From assembly GCA_050949255.1 (NCBI GenBank), contig JBMNFJ010000002.1:16409-80408 (forward strand): a stretch of DNA of 64,000 nucleotides, read 5' to 3'. A program made the translations under genes and the position numbers. Below, one piece after another: positions 52,934 to 62,163 of the stretch (position 1 is its first letter; each line of letters starts with the position of its first letter). Below the pieces are notes generated by a model that was given only the letters and a program-made list of their open reading frames with translations, ran no database searches and was not told where the DNA came from. This DNA is from UBA3941 sp002385665. Lineage in GTDB: Bacteria > Bacillota > Clostridia > Caldicoprobacterales > UBA3941.

Positions 52934-54094
52934 ATGAGAAAAATAAGAAAGGGCAGTTTCACTAAGGTATTTCATATCTTTATAATTCTACTGCTATGTA
53001 GTCTGTTAACGGCCTGTAGCCTTAAATATATCAACATTTTTTCCCTAAAACCATCGTCACCCGATATACCACCGGATAATACATCCGATACTGATACCAT
53101 CTCCCAGGAAGACCAGGATGAATCGGGTCAGACCCCCGATACAATAGAAGAAATTGGAGATCCGGAGGATAACCCCCCTGCTTCGGTTGGTAGCCAGGAT
53201 CAGGATGATATAGCCCCCCATGATAATATGGATGTACATAAGGATAGGGATAATGATAATGATGAGGATCCGGCCAAAGAACCGGGTGGAGCACTGGACA
53301 AGGACTCAAATCCACCCTTTAATGGAGATATGAATGATGCCGGTAGTAATCCTGTGGCTCCCGTATATATAGATAAGGACGGAAATCCCCGGGTACCTAA
53401 CGAGGATGCAGAGCCCCAGGATGACGAATCTGCGGAATCCGATAACCTGGATGCTGTCCCTGCAGCCAGGATTATACGGAAATCTTCAAACACTGAACTA
53501 AAGCAGGTGGCTCTAACCTTTGACGATGGACCGGATGACTATTTCACTCCCAAGGTATTGGATATTCTAAAGGAATATGATGTTAAAGCTACCTTTTTTG
53601 TCGTGGGCTCTTTCGCCAATAAATACCGGGATGTACTCGAAAGAATAGATGATGAAGGCCATGTTATAGCCAGCCACGGATGGAGCCATAAGAACTTTAC
53701 CAAGATATCGAAAAAAAGGGCTATTGAAGAACTAACAAGGACCAATGACCTGATAGAAGAAGTCACGGGCAAAACCAATACCCTGTTCCGACTGCCCTAT
53801 GGGGCTTACAATAAGAAGGTTTTAAGGATAGTGGCAGACCAGGGTTTTCATAATATCTATTGGTCCATCGATCCCAGGGATTGGTCGGGAATCCCCCCCA
53901 GGGAGATATTGGCGGATGTTAAGAAAAACCTGAAACCCGGTTCTATAATCCTGTTGCACTCCTTCGGCTCCCATAAATCCATTCCCAACACCATAAAGGC
54001 CTTGCCTGAGATAATTGAGTATATCCAAGGTCAGGGCTATGAATTGGTTACTATACCTGAGCTGTTGAAGGATACGCTTTCACAGGAAAATTAG
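52934..54094 (+). CDS. Polysaccharide deacetylase lipoprotein (NodB domain)
   Basis: This 386-residue protein starts with a lipoprotein signal ending LLTAC (Cys about residue 28). Residues about 40-170 form a very acidic Asp/Glu/Pro-rich linker. The NodB domain follows from about residue 190: TFDDGPDDYF (metal Asp), SHGWSHKNF (two His), RLPYGAYNKK and ILLHSFGSH. It should deacetylate peptidoglycan or another surface glycan from the outer face of the membrane. It converges with the gene at 54103, leaving eight bases between stops, and GAGGTG precedes the ATG. Confidence 0.88.
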   Translation: MRKIRKGSFTKVFHIFIILLLCSLLTACSLKYINIFSLKPSSPDIPPDNTSDTDTISQEDQDESGQTPDTIEEIGDPEDNPPASVGSQDQDDIAPHDNMDVHKDRDNDNDEDPAKEPGGALDKDSNPPFNGDMNDAGSNPVAPVYIDKDGNPRVPNEDAEPQDDESAESDNLDAVPAARIIRKSSNTELKQVALTFDDGPDDYFTPKVLDILKEYDVKATFFVVGSFANKYRDVLERIDDEGHVIASHGWSHKNFTKISKKRAIEELTRTNDLIEEVTGKTNTLFRLPYGAYNKKVLRIVADQGFHNIYWSIDPRDWSGIPPREILADVKKNLKPGSIILLHSFGSHKSIPNTIKALPEIIEYIQGQGYELVTIPELLKDTLSQEN

Positions 54095-54102
54095 GTAGTG
54101 GT

Positions 54103-55614
54103 TCATTCATTTACTATAAAGGGGTTGATCTGGTTAAAGCTCTTCTCCCACCGGGGCACATAGTCCCCTGTGGCCCATTCAGCCATAATAACCGTCTCCC
54201 CTTTTTTTATGCCAATTTTCCTGATTGGCTTTTCAGCTATCTGACCATCTTCAATGGGGTATACCATTATAAAGTTGCCGGTTACTGCAATTAAAATATC
54301 CTTGGCAGGGGATGTATAGGCATCCAGGGCCATGGGGATTCTTTCCTTGACTTCATCCCATGTAACATGGAGCTTGTCATAGTTTAAAAGTTTACCCTCG
54401 GGCATAAGGCCTATGTTAAAATCCTCGCTATTGCCGTCTATATCCAGTCTGCCTTTGAGAATCCAATGACCGTTACGTCTTGCTACAGTAAAATTATCCT
54501 CCCTTGCCATTTCCCTTAAGTCGCCGGATATTTTTCTGCCCCTCGATACCAAATAGGACTGGGCGGATTTATAGAATATATCCTCCATACCCTCATCGGC
54601 TATATTGGATATTGTAATGCCCTTCTGGCTGTTAGCATCATCCAGGGGCAGTACCCGATATCTATCCGGCTCCTTTATTTCGTCCCCCGGCGTTTCGGAA
54701 TACTCTATGGCTATATAGTCATCGCTTACAAACAATATATTCTTTTTGATATTCTTCCCTATAAGGGGACGGATCTGATCGCCTTTGTCGGGTTCATTGA
54801 AGTGAATGTAATCCACAGGACTTAAAATGAAATAGTCCTGTAAAAAACCACCTATTATTCTGGTGCCTACATCCAGTTTCCAAAATCCACTCCGTCTAGG
54901 TATGAAAAGATTAGATGTCTCCAATACGGATTCGATTTTTCGGTTATAGGAGGAAATCCATATGGTCCTGTAGCTGCTGCGACTACCATACCTATCTTCG
55001 TCATCGTTGGAACTAACGGTAGAGCGCAGACCCAGAAATACTCCGGATCTTATAACCTTGTCCCCCATATGCCGGTCATCTTTATCTTCACTGGGATCCA
55101 TCCCTTTCTCATCATGGACCTCTTCTATCCCATCGGATACCTTCTCCAGCAGATAAAAACACTTATCCATATATATGACAGCCTTGGTATCATCAACCCT
55201 GATAATATCAAAGAACAACACACCATCTGATGTTATGGATATTATCTCTATATCTTCCTTTTGAATATTAAGCTCCCGGGCATCTATGTTATGATGAAAG
55301 AGAAAATAATCCCCGGCATTTACCCGCCTGATCTGATATTGAACCCCGGTGGTGCTTTCCCCTGCCACCCTGGCCCAATCATGGGTAAATATCGCCGTCT
55401 TGCCCAATAGCTTTTTGGCGCTGGAGGCGATCTCATCTCCCTCCTGTAGGTCGGATATGCTCTTGTAATCCTTGATCTCCCATGTTCCCTGGATGGGAAT
55501 TGCATCGTTAACGGGTGGGACAATGGTCTGGACGGAGTTTAAGCTTTCCATCTGACATCCCGTGAACAAAAGGATACATGCGAGTAAAATACAGCCTGCT
55601 TTTATAGATCTCAA
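54103..55614 (-). CDS. Lipoprotein of unknown function in a two-component operon
   Basis: I do not recognise the family. The best start is TTG at 55614, with AGGGAGG ten bases upstream, giving 503 residues. A longer frame to 55656 overlaps the kinase stop and lacks a site. The start has a basic residue, a hydrophobic run and the lipobox ILLFTGC with Cys about residue 20, so it should be a membrane-anchored extracellular lipoprotein. The rest is a series of short beta-type segments with many charged residues, without clear catalytic motifs. It is encoded just after a sensor kinase and may modulate its signal (inference). Confidence 0.75.
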   Translation of the reverse strand: MRSIKAGCILLACILLFTGCQMESLNSVQTIVPPVNDAIPIQGTWEIKDYKSISDLQEGDEIASSAKKLLGKTAIFTHDWARVAGESTTGVQYQIRRVNAGDYFLFHHNIDARELNIQKEDIEIISITSDGVLFFDIIRVDDTKAVIYMDKCFYLLEKVSDGIEEVHDEKGMDPSEDKDDRHMGDKVIRSGVFLGLRSTVSSNDDEDRYGSRSSYRTIWISSYNRKIESVLETSNLFIPRRSGFWKLDVGTRIIGGFLQDYFILSPVDYIHFNEPDKGDQIRPLIGKNIKKNILFVSDDYIAIEYSETPGDEIKEPDRYRVLPLDDANSQKGITISNIADEGMEDIFYKSAQSYLVSRGRKISGDLREMAREDNFTVARRNGHWILKGRLDIDGNSEDFNIGLMPEGKLLNYDKLHVTWDEVKERIPMALDAYTSPAKDILIAVTGNFIMVYPIEDGQIAEKPIRKIGIKKGETVIMAEWATGDYVPRWEKSFNQINPFIVNE

Positions 55615-55648
55615 AACCCAATCTTCCTCCCTGAATATATCCAAGCCC

Positions 55649-57046
55649 TTATACAATGGGTAGCTTTATATATACCTTGGTGCCCTGGCCAGGGCTGCTC
55701 TCTATATCTAGTTCTCCTCCATGTCTCTTTATAATCTCATAGGCCACGGAGAGCCCTATACCGCTTGATGATTTGCTGTTTTTCCCCCTATAGAACTTCT
55801 CCTTAACATATGGCAGCTCCTGAGGGGATATACCGCATCCATTGTCCTCTACCTCCATGATTAGATAGCCCTCCGCCTCATAGGCAGCGAATCTAACCCT
55901 TCCACCCTGCCGGGTGAATTTAAAAGCGTTATCCAACACGTTGATAAGCACTTGTTTTATACGGTTGATATCCAGGACCAGCTGGGGTAGCTGATCCGGG
56001 TATTCTACGGAGAAGCTGATTTTACTTCTCTGGGCAACGGGCGTCATATGCTGCTTGATATATTCCACCAATTCGGCCACGTCCGTCCTTACCATTTGTA
56101 AAGTCATATTCCCCGACAATAGTTTGGAGAAATCCAATAGTTCCTCCACCATTCCAGACAAGCGCTCAGTTTCCTCCTCGATTATTTTCAGGCCATCCTT
56201 AAAGATCTCCCCATCCCTGTCCTTCGTATCGTTTAGAATAATAGCCCAGCCCTTGATGGAGGTCAGGGGGGTCCTAAGCTCGTGGGAAACCGAAGCCAGG
56301 AATTCATTCTTGATCCGTTCCTTCTTTATTATCTCATCTGCCATATAGTTTAGCGTTGCTGACAAGCGCCCAACTTCATCGTTGGACTTTTCTGTGCTTC
56401 TTACATTAAAGTCCCCTTTTGCCATTTCTTCGGCGACTTTGGTAACCTGCTTTATGGGACCAACCACGCCATTGGCCAGGACAAAGCTGATGATACCGGT
56501 TAAGGCAATTGTCAAGACCCCTATCAGGGAAAACACCTTGATTATATCCTTAATCTGCTCGTTTATTGGGGTCAGGGAGGTAATGAACCTAAGAACCCCG
56601 ACAGTATCGTCTTGGGATTTCAGTGGCTGGGCCACTGCCATAACCATTTCCCCTGTGTGGGGCATCCTGCCGATCCATGTGCCTCGTCCTTCCAGCATGG
56701 CCTTCTTTACATCCGGGGTATCCAATTCATCCTCAAATACCATGCCAATGGAATCCATCAGTACCCTTCCCTTGTCATCGATAATTTGAACCTGGGCTGA
56801 TGTAAACTTCCAGAATACGTCCACATTGTCCATAACATTATCCTGAAGGGAACTGTCGGAAAAATACTGGGCATAAAAGTTGACGGACATATTGACCTGA
56901 TCCGTCAATATGTCCTCAACCCCCTTATAGTAGTACTGCTTTATAAACAGACTGACCATAAAGATAAATATTAGGATGCTGATTATGATTATGCTCATAT
57001 AGCTGTAGATCAATCTTGTTCTTACGCTTTTCCTTCGTACCTTCAC
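55649..57046 (-). CDS. Sensor histidine kinase (HAMP-HisKA-HATPase)
   Basis: This 465-residue kinase has a first membrane segment at about residues 13-35, an extracytoplasmic sensor region, a second membrane segment near 175-195, a HAMP linker, the phosphorylated His in ASVSHELRTPLTSIKG, the N box NVLDNAFKFT and G boxes VEDNGCGI and GIGLSVAYEII. I chose GTG at 57046, overlapping the response regulator stop as GTGA behind GGTGGAGAG. An ATG 30 bases earlier has no site. The regulator, a PpiC foldase and an unknown lipoprotein share the operon, which suggests envelope sensing. Confidence 0.9.
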   Translation of the reverse strand: MKVRRKSVRTRLIYSYMSIIIISILIFIFMVSLFIKQYYYKGVEDILTDQVNMSVNFYAQYFSDSSLQDNVMDNVDVFWKFTSAQVQIIDDKGRVLMDSIGMVFEDELDTPDVKKAMLEGRGTWIGRMPHTGEMVMAVAQPLKSQDDTVGVLRFITSLTPINEQIKDIIKVFSLIGVLTIALTGIISFVLANGVVGPIKQVTKVAEEMAKGDFNVRSTEKSNDEVGRLSATLNYMADEIIKKERIKNEFLASVSHELRTPLTSIKGWAIILNDTKDRDGEIFKDGLKIIEEETERLSGMVEELLDFSKLLSGNMTLQMVRTDVAELVEYIKQHMTPVAQRSKISFSVEYPDQLPQLVLDINRIKQVLINVLDNAFKFTRQGGRVRFAAYEAEGYLIMEVEDNGCGISPQELPYVKEKFYRGKNSKSSSGIGLSVAYEIIKRHGGELDIESSPGQGTKVYIKLPIV

Positions 57047-57735
57047 TTTTCTCTCCACCGATAACCGATTCCCCATACGGTTTCTATAAATTTAGGCCGG
57101 GAGGGGTTGTCCTCAATCCTCTTCCTAAGCCTTCGGATATTGACGTCCACTATCTTTAAATCCCCCATAAAATCCGAACCCCACAGGGTGTCTATTAATT
57201 CGTTTCTACTGAAAAGCTTTCCGGGATTCTCTATAAACAATTTCATCAACTGATATTCTTTAGGTGTTAGTTCCACTTCCATGTTGTTTTTATACACCTT
57301 TTGGGAGTAGGTGTCTATTTCGAAAGGCCAGTCGTATAATTTGCGGTCATCTTCCTGGCTGTCATTTTTACCAATCCGCCTAAGAAGGGCTTCTGCCCTT
57401 AAAACCAACTCCAGGGGATTGAAGGGCTTAACCACATAATCATCTGCCCCATGCTCCAGTCCCATTATCCTGTCCATATCCAAGTCCCTGGCGGTCAGCA
57501 TAATTATACCCATATCCGGAAACTCGGTACGGAGGGTGGTACATACCTCAAACCCGTCTATACCCGGCAGCATAATATCCAGAACCACGATGTCGGGCAC
57601 GTATTCCCGGGCCAACATGATACCCTCTTCACCGGTTTCAGCTTCAATTATTTCAAAGTTACTTCTTTCAAATCCAACCTTAATAAAGCTTCGAATTGAG
57701 CGTTCATCATCTACTATCAGTACTTTTCTCTTCAC
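57043..57735 (-). CDS. OmpR/PhoB-family response regulator
   Basis: This 230-residue regulator has a receiver domain with VDDERS (acidic pocket), IVVLDIMLPGIDG (phosphorylated Asp) and VVKPFNP (Lys), followed by a winged-helix DNA-binding domain (LTPKEYQLMKLF and RRLRKRIEDNPSRPKFIETVWGIGYR). I chose GTG at 57735 because GGGAG is eight bases upstream and the protein then starts at the receiver strand. An ATG at 57789 overlaps the foldase stop and has no site. Its kinase is encoded next, overlapping by 4 bases. Confidence 0.92.
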   Translation of the reverse strand: MKRKVLIVDDERSIRSFIKVGFERSNFEIIEAETGEEGIMLAREYVPDIVVLDIMLPGIDGFEVCTTLRTEFPDMGIIMLTARDLDMDRIMGLEHGADDYVVKPFNPLELVLRAEALLRRIGKNDSQEDDRKLYDWPFEIDTYSQKVYKNNMEVELTPKEYQLMKLFIENPGKLFSRNELIDTLWGSDFMGDLKIVDVNIRRLRKRIEDNPSRPKFIETVWGIGYRWREK

Positions 57736-57785
57736 TTTATTAACTCCCAACCCCTTAGAATTAATATCAGTCGAAGGCTCCTTTG

Positions 57786-58970
57786 TCATAGTCTGTTTTC
57801 ATATTTCTTTATATCTGCTTCCTCCATCCATTCCTCCAGGATAACAGTCCAGGCATCAGCCTTCTTTTCATAATCCAGGTATTCCTTGAGCTCATCGCGT
57901 TTTTCATCCAGGGTAAATATCTTTTGTGGATATCTCTCATAGAATTTTATGATATGGTAGCCGAAATCTGTGGCAACCAGACCGGATATTTCCCCTTCTT
58001 CCTTCAGGTTAAAGGCCGCCTCTTCAAATTCCGGCACAAAATCTCCATCCCGCCTTACTATATAGCCTACAGAGTTGTTCTCCATACCCGGATCTTCCCC
58101 ATATTCTTCAATCAGCTTTTCAAAGTCTTCTCCAATTTGGGCCTTTTCCAGCACTTCCATAGCCCTTGGTTCGATTTCCTTCAGCTTTTCTTCCAAGTGC
58201 TCTTTTGCTTCTGTTTCCTTGCCATCAGCCATAAGCTGATCATATTTATCCAGATCCTCCTGGGATAACCCTATAAGCACATGTTTTACCCTAACCTCTT
58301 CCGGCCTGAAGAGCTCCACTTCTTCATAGTCTATGCCGGTGATGTCTGATTTCTGGCTCTCCAGCCTTTCGTTATAATACTCCTCAATCTCATCCTCGTT
58401 GGCCTCTACGTCCTCCAGCAAGGATTCTATAAACGCTTCTATAGTCATCTGGTGGGCTAATAAGTTTATAAATCCATCCTTGGTATGACCCATAGCAGCC
58501 AATTCGTCCTCTACATAGGCCCTGGCTTCAGCTGTATAGTCCTCTTTTTCCTGCTCCTGTCCCTCTTCTGATTCCTGATCTATTATCTCCATCTGAGCTG
58601 CCAGGTCGGCAATAATCCCTTCAAATTCCAAACGAGCTTCCTCTATAGTTTCTTCCGTAACCTCGAAACCCGCCTCCCTGGCTTTCTGATCTATCAGCTT
58701 TTCCATCACCAGCTGATCCAATAGTTCCGATTTCAGCTGAGCTATCATCTCCTGTTGCTCCGGATCCTCTTCATCTTCCTCAGTTATATAGTAGTTTTGC
58801 TTCATCTGATTATATAGAACGTTGAATTCACCTTTGGTGATCTTTTCTCCGTTGACCGTGCCAACTACAGTTTTATCCTTGAAATCATCATTTCCCGTTT
58901 TTGAAGAACATCCTATTAAAGTGGCCATTATCAGAACTAGCGCAAGGGCCAATATCCTCCTGTTTTTCAT
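57786..58970 (-). CDS. PpiC/SurA-type peptidyl-prolyl isomerase lipoprotein (PrsA-like foldase)
   Basis: This 394-residue protein has a lipoprotein signal ending ATLIGC (Cys about residue 21). A SurA/PrsA N-terminal helical domain (GEFNVLYNQMKQNY; LLDQLVMEKLIDQKAREAG) follows. The parvulin domain is at about residues 225-350, beginning VRVKHVLIGL and ending FGYHIIKFYE. A long Glu-rich helical insertion lies before the parvulin core. It would fold exported proteins outside the membrane. It is the first gene of the operon with the response regulator, kinase and unknown lipoprotein. Confidence 0.9.
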   Translation of the reverse strand: MKNRRILALALVLIMATLIGCSSKTGNDDFKDKTVVGTVNGEKITKGEFNVLYNQMKQNYYITEEDEEDPEQQEMIAQLKSELLDQLVMEKLIDQKAREAGFEVTEETIEEARLEFEGIIADLAAQMEIIDQESEEGQEQEKEDYTAEARAYVEDELAAMGHTKDGFINLLAHQMTIEAFIESLLEDVEANEDEIEEYYNERLESQKSDITGIDYEEVELFRPEEVRVKHVLIGLSQEDLDKYDQLMADGKETEAKEHLEEKLKEIEPRAMEVLEKAQIGEDFEKLIEEYGEDPGMENNSVGYIVRRDGDFVPEFEEAAFNLKEEGEISGLVATDFGYHIIKFYERYPQKIFTLDEKRDELKEYLDYEKKADAWTVILEEWMEEADIKKYENRL

Positions 58971-59045
58971 TCTATCAATTCCTTCCTTTTTATTCGTGCA
59001 CCCTACGCAGCCCTATTTTTATGACTATATTCATAATCCTGAATT

Positions 59046-59310
59046 AACCTATTATGCTAGTAAGACATATAGTGGTAATGGCTATTGATCGCTTCGATTT
59101 GGAGAAAACCAAGGCTTATTTCATTTGAAAAGCCTATCGCTTCCAATCCGGCGTCCTGCCGGAAGGAAGCTGCTTTAAAGCGTCCTGCTTAAAGCTACGG
59201 CTTTTCTGCATTCCATAAACCAAGTTTTCTTAGCCAAATCGATGAAGTCATCCGCTTATCAATAGCTCATTACCTTTGATAGGCAATAAGTTAATGAATT
59301 ATCACGACAC
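59046..59310 (+). mobile_element. Interspersed element, copy C (long, with branched internal module)
   Basis: Inner repeats lie at 59074-59088 and 59259-59274. The interior closely matches copy B: pairing arms CGATTTGGAGAAAACCAAGG and CCAAGTTTTCTTAGCCAAAT, the GAAAAGCC/GGCTTTTC stem, hairpin TCCGGC-GTCCT-GCCGGA (59147-59163) and a second GTCCT hairpin at 59172-59195 with one extra A. Outer ends are diverged. It lies upstream of the foldase gene and holds no plausible protein frame. Confidence 0.8.
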
Positions 59311-59352
59311 ATTAATCAATTTCGCTGCATATAGGATCTATAGGTATTGTAT

Positions 59353-59376
59353 AAAGGCCATTTCCCGGCCTTTTTC
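59353..59376 (+). terminator. Orphan plus-strand intrinsic terminator
   Basis: AAAGGCC and GGCCTTT pair around ATTTCCC, followed by TTTTTC on the plus strand. No plus-strand gene lies upstream for more than 5 kb, so an unannotated transcript (perhaps including element C) may end here. The rest of 58971-59539 shows only element C and this hairpin. Confidence 0.6.
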
Positions 59377-59475
59377 TTACCCACACATATAGTTCAATTA
59401 TATAGTAGGTATCAGCTAAATGTAAACCTTCATTATGGATAATATACTGGATAGAGTTCCATAAGCTGTAATGAA

Positions 59476-59513
59476 AAAGCAGTAGACTCCTGATCCAAAT
59501 AGCCTACTGCTTT
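59476..59513 (-). terminator. Intrinsic terminator of the glmM gene
   Basis: AAAGCAGTAG and CTACTGCTTT form the stem; on the minus strand CTTTTTC follows. Confidence 0.8.
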
Positions 59514-59539
59514 AGTTATCCATGTTACAATAAGACCTG

Positions 59540-60886
59540 TTAATTTAATCTTTCCTCAATTAACCTGGCCAGACCGACGGCATACTCTTCGATCTCCGCC
59601 TGATCCTTGCCCTCTATCATAACCCTGATCAGGGGTTCCGTTCCGGAAGGCCGGATGAGCACCCTGCCCCTGCCTTTAAACCTGTCCTCTATGGTCCTTA
59701 TCTCCTTCTGAATCTCCGGATCCTTGTCGAACTCCCCTTTACGGGACTCATTTACTCTGGCATTTATCAATACCTGGGGATATTTCTCCATGGCGGAGGC
59801 CAATTGGGAGAGGGATTTTCTTTCCCGCTTCAAAATTGACAACAACTGAAGGGCCGTTAAGATACCATCCCCTGTAGTGTTGTAATCCAGGAAGATAATA
59901 TGGCCGGACTGCTCTCCGCCCAGGTTGTATCCTTCCTCCAACATCTTCTCAAGTACGAATCTATCCCCGACATTGGTCTTTACAACCTTGCATCCCGCCT
60001 TTTTAAAGGCCTCATCAAAGCCCATATTGCTCATAACGGTGCCCACCACCGTATCCTTTTTGAGCAGGCCCCTCTTCTTCATATCCAGGCCGCAGATCAC
60101 CAGTAACTGGTCACCATCTACCAGCTCCCCATTCTCATCTACCGCAATTAACCTGTCTGCATCTCCGTCAAAAGCCAGTCCCAAATCGGCACCGGTCTCT
60201 ATTACATGATCCTGAAGCTTATCGGGATAGGTGGAACCGCATAGGTTGTTGATATTGATCCCATCGGGATCGTTGTATATGGTGTGGACCTCGGCTCCGA
60301 GTTCTGAGAAGATCTGCGGTGCGATCCTGTAGGATGAACCATTGGCGCAGTCCACCACCAGCTTCAGACCCTCTAAAGTGGTATCTATGGTTCCTTTTAA
60401 GAAACTCTCGTAATGTCTTGAGGCATTTTTTACCCTGACTATACGTCCGACGTTTATACCCGTTGGATAGGTAATGCTCTCTCCGCCATCCAATATTATG
60501 CTTTCGATCTTTTCTTCCAGTTCATCGGACAGCTTATATCCCTGATTGTTAAATATCTTTATTCCATTGTATTCCATAGAATTATGGGAGGCAGATATCA
60601 CAATCCCTGCATCCGCCTTATAGTGTCTGGCAAGATAGGCCACAGCGGGAGTAGGCATTACCCCTACTACCCTGGCCTCTGAGCCTACGGAACATATACC
60701 GGCTATCAAAGCCGCCTCCAGCATATCTCCCGATAGCCTGGTATCCCTTCCAACCAATATTCTGGGCTTATATTGGGCCAGAGATAATACCCTGGCACTT
60801 GCCTGACCCAGTTTATAGACCAGTTCACAGTTTAGCTTCTCGTTTGCTAAACCCCTGACCCCGTCAGTTCCAAATAATCTTCCCAT
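59540..60886 (-). CDS. glmM: Phosphoglucosamine mutase
   Basis: This 448-residue enzyme converts glucosamine 6-phosphate to glucosamine 1-phosphate for cell-wall precursors. Seen: LFGTDGVRG at the start, the phosphoserine loop VISASHNSMEYNG (about residue 100), the metal loop DGDADRLIAVD and the phosphate-binding RPSGTEPLIRVM near the end. The active-site signature and length fit GlmM rather than phosphomannomutase. It stands alone; no glmS gene or ribozyme is seen. Confidence 0.94.
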   Translation of the reverse strand: MGRLFGTDGVRGLANEKLNCELVYKLGQASARVLSLAQYKPRILVGRDTRLSGDMLEAALIAGICSVGSEARVVGVMPTPAVAYLARHYKADAGIVISASHNSMEYNGIKIFNNQGYKLSDELEEKIESIILDGGESITYPTGINVGRIVRVKNASRHYESFLKGTIDTTLEGLKLVVDCANGSSYRIAPQIFSELGAEVHTIYNDPDGININNLCGSTYPDKLQDHVIETGADLGLAFDGDADRLIAVDENGELVDGDQLLVICGLDMKKRGLLKKDTVVGTVMSNMGFDEAFKKAGCKVVKTNVGDRFVLEKMLEEGYNLGGEQSGHIIFLDYNTTGDGILTALQLLSILKRERKSLSQLASAMEKYPQVLINARVNESRKGEFDKDPEIQKEIRTIEDRFKGRGRVLIRPSGTEPLIRVMIEGKDQAEIEEYAVGLARLIEERLN

Positions 60887-61004
60887 GATGTCACCTTCTT
60901 ATTTATTAAGGCGTTCCAAAATGATACACTCTTGCAAGGTGCAGCCCTCAATGCCATAATTCATTTATGAAACGCCGATTATTCCTGTATATCTGTTTCG
61001 ATTC

Positions 61005-61922
61005 CTAGCCGAAATTCTCCATAATATATCTTTGGGCTGAGAGTGTAGCTATGGCCCCATCGGAAGCCGCAGTTACCAGCTGCCATACCGGCTTATAACG
61101 CACATCGCCTGCGACGAATACTCCCGGTACGCTTGTATTCATTGATTCATCCCCAATAATAAAACCATCGGGGGTCATATCCAACTTGCCCTTTGCCAAC
61201 TCACTGTTGGGCTTAATTCCAATGGCAACAAAGAATCCGTCAAGGTCCAGCCGGGTGGTCTGACCGGTCTTTACGTTCCTGACCTCGATTCCTTCCACCT
61301 GCTCTTCCCCTAATATGGATTCCACTACTGTATCCCAAAGGACCTCAATCTTTTCATGCTTTAGGACCCTGTCCTGGAGGATCTTAAGCCCCCTGAACTG
61401 ATCCCTCCGATGGATCAGATAGACCTTGGAAGCATATTGGGCAAGGAAATAGGCATCTTCCAAGGCAGTATCCCCTCCCCCTACGACAGCCGTAACCCTA
61501 TCCTTATAGAAGGTACCATCGCAGGTGGCACAGTAGGAAACACCCCTGCCCCTGAATAGATCTTCCTTGTTCAGGCCCAGTTCCTTGGGACTGGCCCCTG
61601 TGGCTAAGATGATAGTCCTGGTTTCGTAGACCTGTCCATCGGTGACTACTTTTTTAACGTCCCCATCTACTATAATCTCATTGACATCGTCGTAGAGAAT
61701 TTCCAGTCCAAATTTCCGGGCGTGCTCCTCAAGTTTCATGGAGAAATCCGGACCACTGATGGGTTCCACAAACCCCGGATAATTTTCTATGCTGTATGTG
61801 GTAGCGGCCTGGCCTCCCGGAAACATCCTTTCGAATAATATGGTATCCATACCGGCCCGTTTGGCATACATGCCCGCCGTCAATCCTGCAATACCACCGC
61901 CTATTATGATAATATCCTTCAT
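61005..61922 (-). CDS. trxB: Thioredoxin reductase
   Basis: This 305-residue flavoenzyme has the FAD motif IIGGGIAGLTAGMYAKRAG, the redox-active pair in YCATCDG (about residue 132), the NAD(P) motif VGGGDTALEDAYFLA and the closing VFVAGDVRYKP. Its partner thioredoxin is not in the window. Whether NADPH or ferredoxin is the donor cannot be read with certainty; the usual HRRDQFR motif of NADPH-type enzymes is present. Confidence 0.93.
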   Translation of the reverse strand: MKDIIIIGGGIAGLTAGMYAKRAGMDTILFERMFPGGQAATTYSIENYPGFVEPISGPDFSMKLEEHARKFGLEILYDDVNEIIVDGDVKKVVTDGQVYETRTIILATGASPKELGLNKEDLFRGRGVSYCATCDGTFYKDRVTAVVGGGDTALEDAYFLAQYASKVYLIHRRDQFRGLKILQDRVLKHEKIEVLWDTVVESILGEEQVEGIEVRNVKTGQTTRLDLDGFFVAIGIKPNSELAKGKLDMTPDGFIIGDESMNTSVPGVFVAGDVRYKPVWQLVTAASDGAIATLSAQRYIMENFG

Positions 61923-62076
61923 TTTATCCTACTCCTTTCGGCCTTCTTATTCTGCTCTTTTGGCCATGAAGAATAGATATGAATACATAGTATACATATT
62001 ATTTACACCTTATCCAACCGAATTTTTGGATAATATCCATATTATACCCTAAATAATTATTTTTGTGAATAAAAAG

Positions 62077-62107
62077 GTTGTCACCTCCTGTAATGGGAGG
62101 TGACAAC
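62077..62107 (-). terminator. Intrinsic terminator of the ThuA-like operon
   Basis: GTTGTCACCTCC and GGAGGTGACAAC form a perfect 12-base stem; the minus-strand exit is CTTTTTATT. Confidence 0.9.
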
Positions 62108-62163
62108 TCAATCAGTCCGTATCTATTTGATCTATTCACCAGAGTCTTTCGAAAAGCCCTGCC

